From assembly GCA_019694555.1 (NCBI GenBank), contig JAIBBS010000068.1, positions 1 through 38,616 on the forward strand: 38,616 nucleotides of DNA, given 5' to 3'. Shown piece after piece: positions 1-6,717 of this stretch (position 1 is the stretch's first letter; each line of letters begins with the position of its first letter). Both the position numbers and the translations under genes were made by a program. The DNA is from Nannocystaceae bacterium (GTDB lineage: Bacteria > Myxococcota_A > Polyangia > Nannocystales > Nannocystaceae). Under the pieces are notes generated by a model, which searched no databases, was not told the DNA's origin, and was given only the letters and a program-made list of their open reading frames with translations.

Positions 1-127
1 TGACGGGCGACGGCGACGGCACCACCGCCGGCGCGGGCGCGCCCGGCCGCGCGCACGCGAGCGCCAGGCACAGCCATGCAAAGGCGGACCCCCACGCGGC
101 CGCGACCGCGAGCTCTGCACGCACCAT
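1..127 (-). CDS. Partial lipoprotein, N-terminal 42 residues only
   Basis: The gene starts with ATG at 127 and reads off the left edge, so only the N-terminus is present. It shows a hydrophobic segment followed by a lipobox-like LALAC, then a Pro/Ala/Val-rich stretch, which suggests an exported lipoprotein anchored through that cysteine. It is divergent from the radical SAM gene at 202. A TATCGT hexamer lies 6 nt upstream of the ATG at 134-139 on the minus strand, consistent with a -10 box and a leaderless transcript. The function cannot be judged because the mature protein is missing. Confidence 0.6.
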   Translation of the reverse strand, partial: MVRAELAVAAAWGSAFAWLCLALACARPGAPAPAVVPSPSPV

Positions 128-133
128 GACGGC

Positions 134-139
134 ACGATA
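134..139 (-). promoter_or_regulatory. Candidate -10 box TATCGT for the partial lipoprotein
   Basis: A TAnnnT hexamer on the minus strand sits 6 nt before the ATG at 127, the spacing expected if transcription starts at the start codon. No convincing -35 element is seen. Confidence 0.4.
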
Positions 140-179
140 GCGCAGCGTCGGCGCGCGCGCCCGCGTGAACCGTCCCTGC

Positions 180-185
180 TAGCCT
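180..185 (+). promoter_or_regulatory. Candidate -10 box TAGCCT upstream of the radical SAM gene
   Basis: A TAnnnT hexamer lies 16 nt before the ATG at 202. No Shine-Dalgarno is seen, and the leader would be about 10 nt. Confidence 0.35.
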
Positions 186-201
186 TGTCGCCACGGGCTC
201 G

Positions 202-1347
202 ATGACGCTCGACGACCCGATGGGCGCCCTCGCCTTCGACCTGCTCGCGCCGCTGCGCCCGGGCGATGCGATCGCGGCGGGCCTGCGCTGGCTCGCGCTG
301 CGCACCGATCTCGGGCTGGTGCTGCAGTGCACGCTCGACGGTCGGCCGCTGTCCATCGAGCTGGTGCCGCGCGCGGCCGCCCACGGTCACCGCGTGTTCA
401 CCGAGCAGCTCGCGGTGGGCCACCTCGCCGGCACCTCGGTGCGCGAGCCGAGCGCCGGCGAAGCCATCGCGGCGTGCGAGGCGGTCGCCGCCCACGTCGC
501 GACGCGCGAACGCGATGCGATCGCCCGCGCGCGCCTCGGTGCCGCGCGCCCGCGCGTGCGCAGCGTCGCTGGCGGCCGCGCGCTGCACGATTGCGGCGAT
601 CACTACGCGCTCAGCCCCTACCGCGGCTGCACCATCGGCTGCCGCTTCTGCTACGCGCAGTCGCGCTGGCAACCGTGGCGCGCGCTGCTGCAGCCCGCCG
701 GCGACGAGCCCTGGGGCACGTGGGTCGACGCGTGCGAGGACGCGCCGTCGTGTCTGCAGCGCGAGCTCGAGCAGCTGCCACCGCGGCCGATCAAGCTGTG
801 CCCCATCGTGGCCGATCCCTACCAGCCGATCGAGCGGCGGTTGCGGCTCACGCGACTCTGCCTCGAGGTGATCGCCGCCGCGTCGCGACCGTGGCCGACG
901 CTGGTGCTCACGCGTAGCGATCTGGTGCGCGACGACCTGGCGCTGCTGCAGGCGCTGCCGCGGGCCTGGCTCGGCGTGTCGCTGCCGACCGCGGACGACG
1001 AGGTGCGCGCGCACTTCGAGCCGCGCGCGGCCACGGTCGCCGCCCGCGTGCAGCTGCTGCGCGACGCCGCGGCCGCGGGTCTGCGCACCTTCGCGGTGGT
1101 GCAGCCGCTGCTGCCCGGGCCCATCGACGCGCTGTGCGAGGCGCTGCAGCACGCGCACGCCGGCGTCGCGATCGGCACGCTCGAGGGCGAGCAGGACGCG
1201 GGCCCGCTGTTCGACGCGCCGCGCTACCGCCACGCCCGCAGCGACGACTGGCAACGCGCGCAGGCGCAGGCGCTGCGCGAGTCGCTGGCGCGCGCGGGCG
1301 TGCCGGTGTGGCACGGCGAGCTGCCGCCGGAGTGTGGCGACCCATGA
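202..1347 (+). CDS. Radical SAM protein, SPL-like (spore photoproduct lyase/Rv2578c-like)
   Basis: A 381-aa protein with one radical SAM cluster motif, C143-x3-C147-x2-C150 in the context YRGCTIGCRFCYAQ. These cysteines should hold the [4Fe-4S] cluster that cleaves S-adenosylmethionine to a 5'-deoxyadenosyl radical. The context SPYRGCxxxCxFCYA resembles the SPL/Rv2578c group, whose members outside spore formers mostly have unknown substrates. Residues 1-115 form an Ala-rich N-terminal extension with no domain I recognise. The stop overlaps the ATG of the next gene as ATGA at 1344-1347, so the two are probably co-translated. The myxobacterial context makes classic spore photoproduct repair only one option; modification of a substrate shared with the flavoprotein partner is another. 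Confidence 0.85.
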   Translation: MTLDDPMGALAFDLLAPLRPGDAIAAGLRWLALRTDLGLVLQCTLDGRPLSIELVPRAAAHGHRVFTEQLAVGHLAGTSVREPSAGEAIAACEAVAAHVATRERDAIARARLGAARPRVRSVAGGRALHDCGDHYALSPYRGCTIGCRFCYAQSRWQPWRALLQPAGDEPWGTWVDACEDAPSCLQRELEQLPPRPIKLCPIVADPYQPIERRLRLTRLCLEVIAAASRPWPTLVLTRSDLVRDDLALLQALPRAWLGVSLPTADDEVRAHFEPRAATVAARVQLLRDAAAAGLRTFAVVQPLLPGPIDALCEALQHAHAGVAIGTLEGEQDAGPLFDAPRYRHARSDDWQRAQAQALRESLARAGVPVWHGELPPECGDP

Positions 1348-3023
1348 GCGCGACCGCGGAGCACGTCGACGTCGTCATCGCCGGTGGCGGCCCCGCGGGC
1401 GCGACCGCGGCGGCCAAGCTCGCGCGCAGCGGCGTGCGCGTGTGCCTGCTCGAGGCCGGCACACACCCACGCGCGCACGTGGGCGAGAGCCTGCTGCCCG
1501 GCATCATCCCGATCCTGTCCGACCTCGGCGTGTTGCCGGCGATCGAGGCCGCGGGCTTCGGCCGCAAGACCGGCAGCACGCTCGTCGACTGGGGCCGCAC
1601 GCCGCGCTGGGATCTGTGGTTCGCCGACAGCGACGCCTACGACGCGGCGTGGCTGGTCGATCGCGCGCGCTTCGACGCGATCCTGTTCGCGCACGCGCGC
1701 AGCTGCGGGGCCGAGGTGCGCGAGCACGCGCGGGTCGAGTCGGTGCTGTGGCACGGCGAGCGTGCCGTCGGCGTGCGCTGGCGCGGCGCCGACGATCGCG
1801 ACGCTCGCACGATCCACGCGCGGCTGGTGCTCGACGCGACCGGGCAGTCGGCGCTGCTGGGGCGCGCGCTCGGCCTGCGCGACGCGATCCCGGGCCTGCA
1901 GCACCAGGCCCTGTGGGCACACTTCGAACACGCCGGTCGGCTGGCGCCGCCGCGGCACCAGCAGGCGCTGTTCGTGGCCCAGCCGCAGCAGTGGTGGTGG
2001 ATGTTCCCGCTGTCGCCGACCGCGACCTCGGTCGGCGTGGTCCAGCTCGACACCGAAGCGGACGGCAGCCCGCGCCGCAGCGCCGCGCGGCCGGACTTCG
2101 ACGCCCAGCTCGCGGGCTGCGACGCGATCGCCAGCGTGCTGGGACCGAGCGCGCGCCGCGTGACGCCGGTGCGACGCGAGCGCGACTGGAGCTACCGCAT
2201 GCGCGAGCGCAGCGGCCCCGGCTGGATGGCGATCGGCGACGCGGCCGGCTTCATCGATCCGGTGCTCTCGACCGGGGTCATGCTCGCGCTGCACTCGGGC
2301 TGGCACGCAGCCCGCACCGCTGCCGCGATCCTCGGTGGCGCCGACGAGACCACCGCGCGGCAGCAGTACGCGCAGCACCACGGCCGCATGTTCGACGACC
2401 TGCTGCGGATGGTCCGCTTCTACTACCAGCAGAACCTCTTCCGCGAGGACTACTTCTGGGAGAGCAAGCGCATCCTCTTGGCCGAGCACACCGCGTTGCG
2501 CCCGCTCAAGGCCTTCGTGGTGCTGACCTCGGGGCTGGTGCAGAACCTCGCGCTCGACGCGATGCAACACGGCGCCGACGATCGCCGCGCGCGGGTGCTG
2601 ACGTCGGAGCACGCCGCGCTCGCGCACGACGATGACACCGCCGCGGATCCCGATCGCCTCGGCTTCGTGTGCCTGCAGCTGCGCGACGCCAACGCCGGAC
2701 CGCGGCCCGATGGACCCGAGCCCGCGACCACGCTGTTCGTGGTGATCGAGCCGCGCGACCCCGCCGAGCCGAGCCTGTTCCGCAGCCGCAACTTCCACAT
2801 CAACGCGATCGCACCGCGCCACGGCAACGATCCCATCGCGGTGCCGCGGCTGGCCCGGCCGCTGCGGGCGCTGGGCGAGTGGATCACGGCGCTCGACGAC
2901 GTCGACGGCGAGACCCTCGCGGGGTTCTGGCGCCGCCGCCGTTCCACGCTGGTCGATCACATCGCGCGTCGGCTCGGCGAGGGCCCGGACGGCTTCGTGC
3001 TCGTGCGGGCCTTCGGCGAGTGA
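1344..3023 (+). CDS. Flavin-dependent halogenase-like FAD oxidoreductase
   Basis: The protein has 559 aa starting at the ATG that overlaps the upstream stop; an in-frame start further upstream would lie inside the radical SAM gene and is not used. It has an N-terminal Rossmann FAD site GGGPAG (14-19), a GESLLP motif (47-52), a candidate catalytic lysine K75 in GRKTG, a WxWxFP motif (217-222, close to the halogenase WxWxIP) and FIDPVLSTG (303-311), which fits the halogenase signature FxxPxxSxG. Flavin-dependent halogenases pass hypochlorous acid to a lysine to chlorinate or brominate aromatic or PCP-bound substrates. About 150 residues follow the FAD fold, as in longer family members. No flavin reductase or carrier protein is nearby, so a non-halogenating monooxygenase or reductase of the same fold remains possible. 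Confidence 0.75.
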   Translation: MSATAEHVDVVIAGGGPAGATAAAKLARSGVRVCLLEAGTHPRAHVGESLLPGIIPILSDLGVLPAIEAAGFGRKTGSTLVDWGRTPRWDLWFADSDAYDAAWLVDRARFDAILFAHARSCGAEVREHARVESVLWHGERAVGVRWRGADDRDARTIHARLVLDATGQSALLGRALGLRDAIPGLQHQALWAHFEHAGRLAPPRHQQALFVAQPQQWWWMFPLSPTATSVGVVQLDTEADGSPRRSAARPDFDAQLAGCDAIASVLGPSARRVTPVRRERDWSYRMRERSGPGWMAIGDAAGFIDPVLSTGVMLALHSGWHAARTAAAILGGADETTARQQYAQHHGRMFDDLLRMVRFYYQQNLFREDYFWESKRILLAEHTALRPLKAFVVLTSGLVQNLALDAMQHGADDRRARVLTSEHAALAHDDDTAADPDRLGFVCLQLRDANAGPRPDGPEPATTLFVVIEPRDPAEPSLFRSRNFHINAIAPRHGNDPIAVPRLARPLRALGEWITALDDVDGETLAGFWRRRRSTLVDHIARRLGEGPDGFVLVRAFGE

Positions 3024-3033
3024 CACGCGCGCG

Positions 3034-3891
3034 TCACGACAGCGTCTCGATCCACAGCCGCTGGGTCTCGGTGCTGTCGCCGCGGGCCTCGACCCGGACC
3101 AGGCGGAAGCGACCGCCACGCTCGATGTCGTGGTGCAGCGCCTGGATCGCCGCGCCGTCGTCGGCGTCGACGTGCCGATCACCGCCGCTGGTCTCGCGGC
3201 GCCAGCCCGGTCGCAGCGGCGCGACCAGACGATCCCAGTCGACGTCGATCCGGTACGTGAACGACTCGACGTGGGTGTGCGCGGGCGTGTACGCGTTGAG
3301 CAGCTTCATGTCGCCCAGCGACAGGTGCAGCCCGAGGCTGTTGCTGGCCCACTGCGTCGCGCCGTACTGCTTGACCAGCCGCGCCAGCCGCATGCCGTAG
3401 ATCTTCGTGATCGTGCCCATGCCCGGCAGCGCCTCGGTCGAGGTCACGTAGTTGCACGACGAGAGGTTGTGGCCGAACCACGCCCCGTCCTCGGCGCAAC
3501 GGATCGCGACCCACATCGACAGCGGCACGAACACGTCGTCGTGCTCGGCCGCGTCGACGCGGTAGGCCTTGCGCAGATCGGGGCCCAGATCCCTGGCGTG
3601 GCGGCCGAAGCCGAACACGATGCCGGGGAACTCGCCGCAGTCGAACAGCACCCAACGCGGCATCAGCATCTCTTGCCCGCCGAACGAGAACGCGTCGAGG
3701 TAGTGCAGCCCGTCGACGACGTGGCGGCTCGACAGCCGCGTCGGATCGTAGACGTGCTGGGGCTGCAGCGGCAGCCCCAGCGGCGCGAGGTCCAGCGCGG
3801 CGTGGTTGCCGGGATACGTGACCAGAAACGGCACGCAGTCGCGCAGGATCGCCGCGTAGCGCGGCGCGAGCTCGCCCGGGCTCAGCTCCAC
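3034..3891 (-). CDS. Unknown protein overlapping the end of argF
   Basis: A 285-aa protein I do not recognise. The GTG start at 3891 lies inside the last codons of argF, and the two reading frames overlap by 10 bases, pointing to translational coupling. The frame stays open upstream through argF, but that part is a shadow of argF. The protein is soluble, with no signal peptide or membrane segment. Visible conserved-looking blocks are FSFGGQEML near residue 85, FGFGRHARDLG near 110, SSCNYVTS near 155 and YTPAHTHVESF near 225. The cluster of aromatic, His and Asp residues suggests a beta-rich enzyme or binding domain, but no function can be assigned. It ends 10 nt from the convergent halogenase-like gene. 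Confidence 0.75.
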   Translation of the reverse strand: MELSPGELAPRYAAILRDCVPFLVTYPGNHAALDLAPLGLPLQPQHVYDPTRLSSRHVVDGLHYLDAFSFGGQEMLMPRWVLFDCGEFPGIVFGFGRHARDLGPDLRKAYRVDAAEHDDVFVPLSMWVAIRCAEDGAWFGHNLSSCNYVTSTEALPGMGTITKIYGMRLARLVKQYGATQWASNSLGLHLSLGDMKLLNAYTPAHTHVESFTYRIDVDWDRLVAPLRPGWRRETSGGDRHVDADDGAAIQALHHDIERGGRFRLVRVEARGDSTETQRLWIETLS

Positions 3892-4820
3892 GACTCGCCC
3901 CCCAGCAGCAGCAGCAGCACGGCCTTCTGCGCGTGGAGGCGGTTCTCGGCCTCGTCGAACACCACCGACCACTTGCCGTCCATGACCTCGGCCTCGACCT
4001 CTTCGCCGCGGTGCGCGGGCAGGCAGTGCATGAAGAGCGCGTCCCTGCCGGTGGCCTCCATCATCGCGCGGTTGACGGTGAAGCCGTGCAGCTTGGCGAT
4101 GAGCGCCTTGGCCTGCTCTTCCTCGCCCATGCTGACCCAGGTGTCGGTGTAGATGACGTCGGCGCCCTTGACCGCGCGCATGGGGTCGGTGTCGACGCCG
4201 ACCTGCGTGCCGGCGGCCTTGGCGTCGGCCTGCGCGCGCTCGAGCACCGCGGGGTTGGGCCGCAGGCTGTCGGGGCACGCGACCACGACGTCCATGCCGC
4301 TGCGCGGACCCGCGAGCATCAGCGAGTTGGAGACGTTGTTGGCCGCACCGACGTACACCAGCTTCTTGCCCGCGGTCGTGCCGAGCTTCTCGCGCACGGT
4401 CAGCAGATCGGCCAGCGCCTGGCACGGATGGTACATGTCGGTCAGCGCGTTGATGATCGGGATGCTGCCGTACTGCGCGAGGCCGTCGATCTGATCCTGA
4501 CCGAAGGTGCGGATGACGATCGCGTGCACGAAGCGCGACATCACCTTCGCGGTGTCCTCGACGGTCTCGCCGCGTCCCATCTGCATGCCGGTGCCGCCCG
4601 AGGTCGACAGCGACAACGCCTGCCCGCCGAGCTGGTGGATGCCGACCTCGAAGGACACGCGCGTGCGCGTCGACTGCTTGGCGAAGATCATCGCGATCGA
4701 CTTGCCGGCCAAGCGCGTGGTGTAGGCACCGGGGTTGCGCTTGACCGCCTGCGCCAGGTCGAGCACGCGCGTGACGTCGGCGGCGGAGAAGTCCATCAGG
4801 GAGCGGAGATGTCGGGTCAT
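3882..4820 (-). CDS. argF: Ornithine carbamoyltransferase
   Basis: A 312-aa cytosolic enzyme that joins carbamoyl phosphate and ornithine to give citrulline in arginine synthesis. The carbamoyl-phosphate signature STRTR is at 50-54 and HPCQ at 131-134. The ornithine-side motifs DTWVSMG (226-232) and HCLPA (265-269) separate it from aspartate carbamoyltransferase. Length is normal for the family. The C-terminus carries a run of leucines from a CTG repeat just before the stop. The start is the ATG at 4820, giving MTRHLRSL; no clear Shine-Dalgarno is visible. It overlaps an unknown gene downstream rather than another arginine gene such as argG or argH, which is unusual. Confidence 0.95.
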   Translation of the reverse strand: MTRHLRSLMDFSAADVTRVLDLAQAVKRNPGAYTTRLAGKSIAMIFAKQSTRTRVSFEVGIHQLGGQALSLSTSGGTGMQMGRGETVEDTAKVMSRFVHAIVIRTFGQDQIDGLAQYGSIPIINALTDMYHPCQALADLLTVREKLGTTAGKKLVYVGAANNVSNSLMLAGPRSGMDVVVACPDSLRPNPAVLERAQADAKAAGTQVGVDTDPMRAVKGADVIYTDTWVSMGEEEQAKALIAKLHGFTVNRAMMEATGRDALFMHCLPAHRGEEVEAEVMDGKWSVVFDEAENRLHAQKAVLLLLLGGESWS

Positions 4821-4946
4821 GCCGGGCCCATGCTCGGGCCAAGCACGGCGGTTGAGAAGCCGCCGCAGCGCCGTCGGGCAGGCGTCGCGATCGTGCGGCG
4901 CGTCACGAGCACGCCGCGCGTTGCAGCCGCGCCGGTGCGAGCGCGG

Positions 4947-5579
4947 TCAGGACGGCGCCGCGGACTCGCCCTCGTCCGGCGCGACCTCGGCGTCCTCGAG
5001 ATCGGCGACGCCGGGCAGACCCGGGCGCTCGCGGGGCTGCGGCGGCGCGGCCGGGGGCTGCTCGGGCGGCGGCGGCACGGGTCGGGCGAGCACGGCATCG
5101 CGATCGCCCGCGGTGCGGGAGCTGGTGCCGCGGGCGGGGCGGACGGCGCGGGCGGTCGACGATCCCGCGCTCGAGCGGGTCGCGCGGCGGCGACCGTCGC
5201 TGCCTTGGTTCGCCGCGATCGCGGCGAGCGTGATCGGCTCTGCGCGCATGGCCTCGATCTGGGCCAGGGCCCCGTCCATCGGCGCGCGCAGCTGCGGCTC
5301 GAGCCGCGCCACCGCACCGGCGTGCTCGGGCTCGGCAGCCGGGGTCTCGTCGTCGCCGACGAACGCGAACACGGCGACGATCGCCACGGCGACGACACCC
5401 ATGGCGATCGCGATGCGCCGCGAGGCGCGATCGGGTCGCAGGCCGTGCAGCGTGTGGGTCGGACGCTCGGCCGCGAGGTCGACCTCGAGCACCACCTGCG
5501 TGTCGCCCGGACGCACGGTCGCGTCGGGGCGCTCGGCCGCGAAGGGCTCGGCGGGGGCGGTGTCGTGCACATCGGTCAT
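4947..5579 (-). CDS. Single-pass membrane protein of unknown function
   Basis: A 210-aa protein from the ATG at 5579. An acidic N-terminal region of about 55 residues is followed by one strong hydrophobic helix (about 56-74, flanked by ASRR on the N side), then a Pro/Arg/Ala-rich region containing PPPPEQPP and an acidic end. Basic residues before the helix suggest a cytoplasmic N-terminus and a periplasmic Pro-rich C-terminus. No enzymatic motif is seen. It lies 126 nt upstream of argF on the same strand and is divergent from the exported protein at 5803. Low-complexity proteins with this layout are common in myxobacteria. Confidence 0.65.
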   Translation of the reverse strand: MTDVHDTAPAEPFAAERPDATVRPGDTQVVLEVDLAAERPTHTLHGLRPDRASRRIAIAMGVVAVAIVAVFAFVGDDETPAAEPEHAGAVARLEPQLRAPMDGALAQIEAMRAEPITLAAIAANQGSDGRRRATRSSAGSSTARAVRPARGTSSRTAGDRDAVLARPVPPPPEQPPAAPPQPRERPGLPGVADLEDAEVAPDEGESAAPS

Positions 5580-5802
5580 GGCAGTGACCTCGACGCGAAC
5601 GGGATGTGCCCGGATTCCTGGCGGCAACCCGAGATCACCGTTGGGCACGCGCCGGTATAGTGCTTCGATCGCGGCGGCGCAACGTTGCGGCGCCAGCGGG
5701 CCGCGGGCGCCGATCGCCACGCGAGCGCGGCCACGGTGCGCGCGACGCCAGCGCGGCGCGGAGCCCGAACGATGACACAACCGTGATATCGATTGCACCG
5801 TC

Positions 5803-6675
5803 ATGCGACCGACTCCGCTCGCCGTGATCACCGCGCTCGCCGTCTCGACCGCGATCGCTGCGCCGGCCCACGCGCGCGCGCCGGCCCCCGAGACGACGCC
5901 GCCTGCAACCGTGGCCCCCACTGCGACCGAGCCCGCGAGCGAGACGCCGACACCGGCGAGCGCACCGGTGGTGCTCGGCGACGACGAGGTCGAGCTGCGC
6001 GGCGGCGGCTTCGTGCGTGGCCGCATCATCGAACTGTTGCCCAACACCCGCGTGGTCATCCTGCTCGACGGCACCGGCGAGCGCCGCGAGATCCCGTGGG
6101 ACGACGTCGCCGACGTGCGCCGCGGTGGCACGCCGCCGACCGAACCGCCGGCACGTCCGGCGGTGACGCCCGAGCCGAGCACGCCCGTGCTCGGACGACC
6201 GCGCGTGCACCTGTCGCTGCTGCGCGACCGCCCGGTCACGCTCTACGAGGTGCAGGGCGAGATCGTCGCGAGCGGCTACTACAGCTCGATGTACGGCATG
6301 AACTTCCGCAGCGTGTGCGCAGCACCGTGTGATCGCCCCATCGACGGCACGCGCGCGCAGGAGTTCTTCCTCGCCACCGGCGAGGGCGCGATGTGGACGG
6401 CTTCGCGCAAGTTCACGCTCGCCGATCGCCAGGGCGACGTGACCCTCGAGGTGCGACCGGGCAGCAAGGGCCTGCGCATCGTGGGCGCGGTGTTGCTGGG
6501 CATCGGCATCGGCTGCGCCATCGGCGGGGCCATCCTCGCGATCCCCAAGAGCACGCGGATCCCCGGCCTCGCGTTGCTCGGCGTGGGCGCCGTCGGCCTG
6601 GCCGGTGGCATCCCGACGATGATCATCGGCCGCACGCGCTGGCGCTACGCCGACCGCGAGCCCACGACGGAGTGA
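5803..6675 (+). CDS. Exported protein with two C-terminal membrane segments
   Basis: A 290-aa protein with a clear cleavable signal peptide (MRPTPLAVITALAVSTAIAAPAHA; cleavage after AHA) and a Pro/Thr/Ala linker to about residue 55. A small beta-rich segment follows (VVLGDDEVELRGGGFVRGRI to about 110) that resembles the short SH3-like domains seen in proteins sensing or stabilising envelope components. A second beta segment runs from about 130 to 215, with a cysteine pair in CAAPCD that may form a disulfide. Two hydrophobic helices close the protein (about 226-245 and 252-275) before a short charged tail. No family is recognised with confidence; it is probably an envelope protein. Confidence 0.7.
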   Translation: MRPTPLAVITALAVSTAIAAPAHARAPAPETTPPATVAPTATEPASETPTPASAPVVLGDDEVELRGGGFVRGRIIELLPNTRVVILLDGTGERREIPWDDVADVRRGGTPPTEPPARPAVTPEPSTPVLGRPRVHLSLLRDRPVTLYEVQGEIVASGYYSSMYGMNFRSVCAAPCDRPIDGTRAQEFFLATGEGAMWTASRKFTLADRQGDVTLEVRPGSKGLRIVGAVLLGIGIGCAIGGAILAIPKSTRIPGLALLGVGAVGLAGGIPTMIIGRTRWRYADREPTTE

Positions 6676-6676
6676 T

Positions 6677-6700
6677 CGGAGCCGGCGCGCGCCGGCTCCG
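6677..6700. terminator. Perfect 24-base palindrome between convergent genes
   Basis: Two 12-base arms (CGGAGCCGGCGC and its exact complement) sit directly after the stop at 6675 and just before the stop of the convergent MopE-like gene at 6718. The symmetry fits a bidirectional terminator. No T-tract follows on either side, as is common at this GC content. Confidence 0.6.
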
Positions 6701-6717
6701 AGCGAAGCGTCCGCGGC

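Noticed and set aside
1134..1343. An upstream start giving a longer halogenase-like protein
   Set aside because: It lies entirely inside the radical SAM gene in another frame; the ATGA overlap start fits the Rossmann motif position.
3034..4842. A single 602-aa frame covering argF and the downstream gene
   Set aside because: Its N-terminal half is an out-of-frame shadow of argF; the true gene begins with GTG at 3891 inside the end of argF.
5656..5661. TATAGT as a promoter for the gene at 5803
   Set aside because: It is about 140 nt from the start with no matching -35 at the right spacing; no clear target gene.
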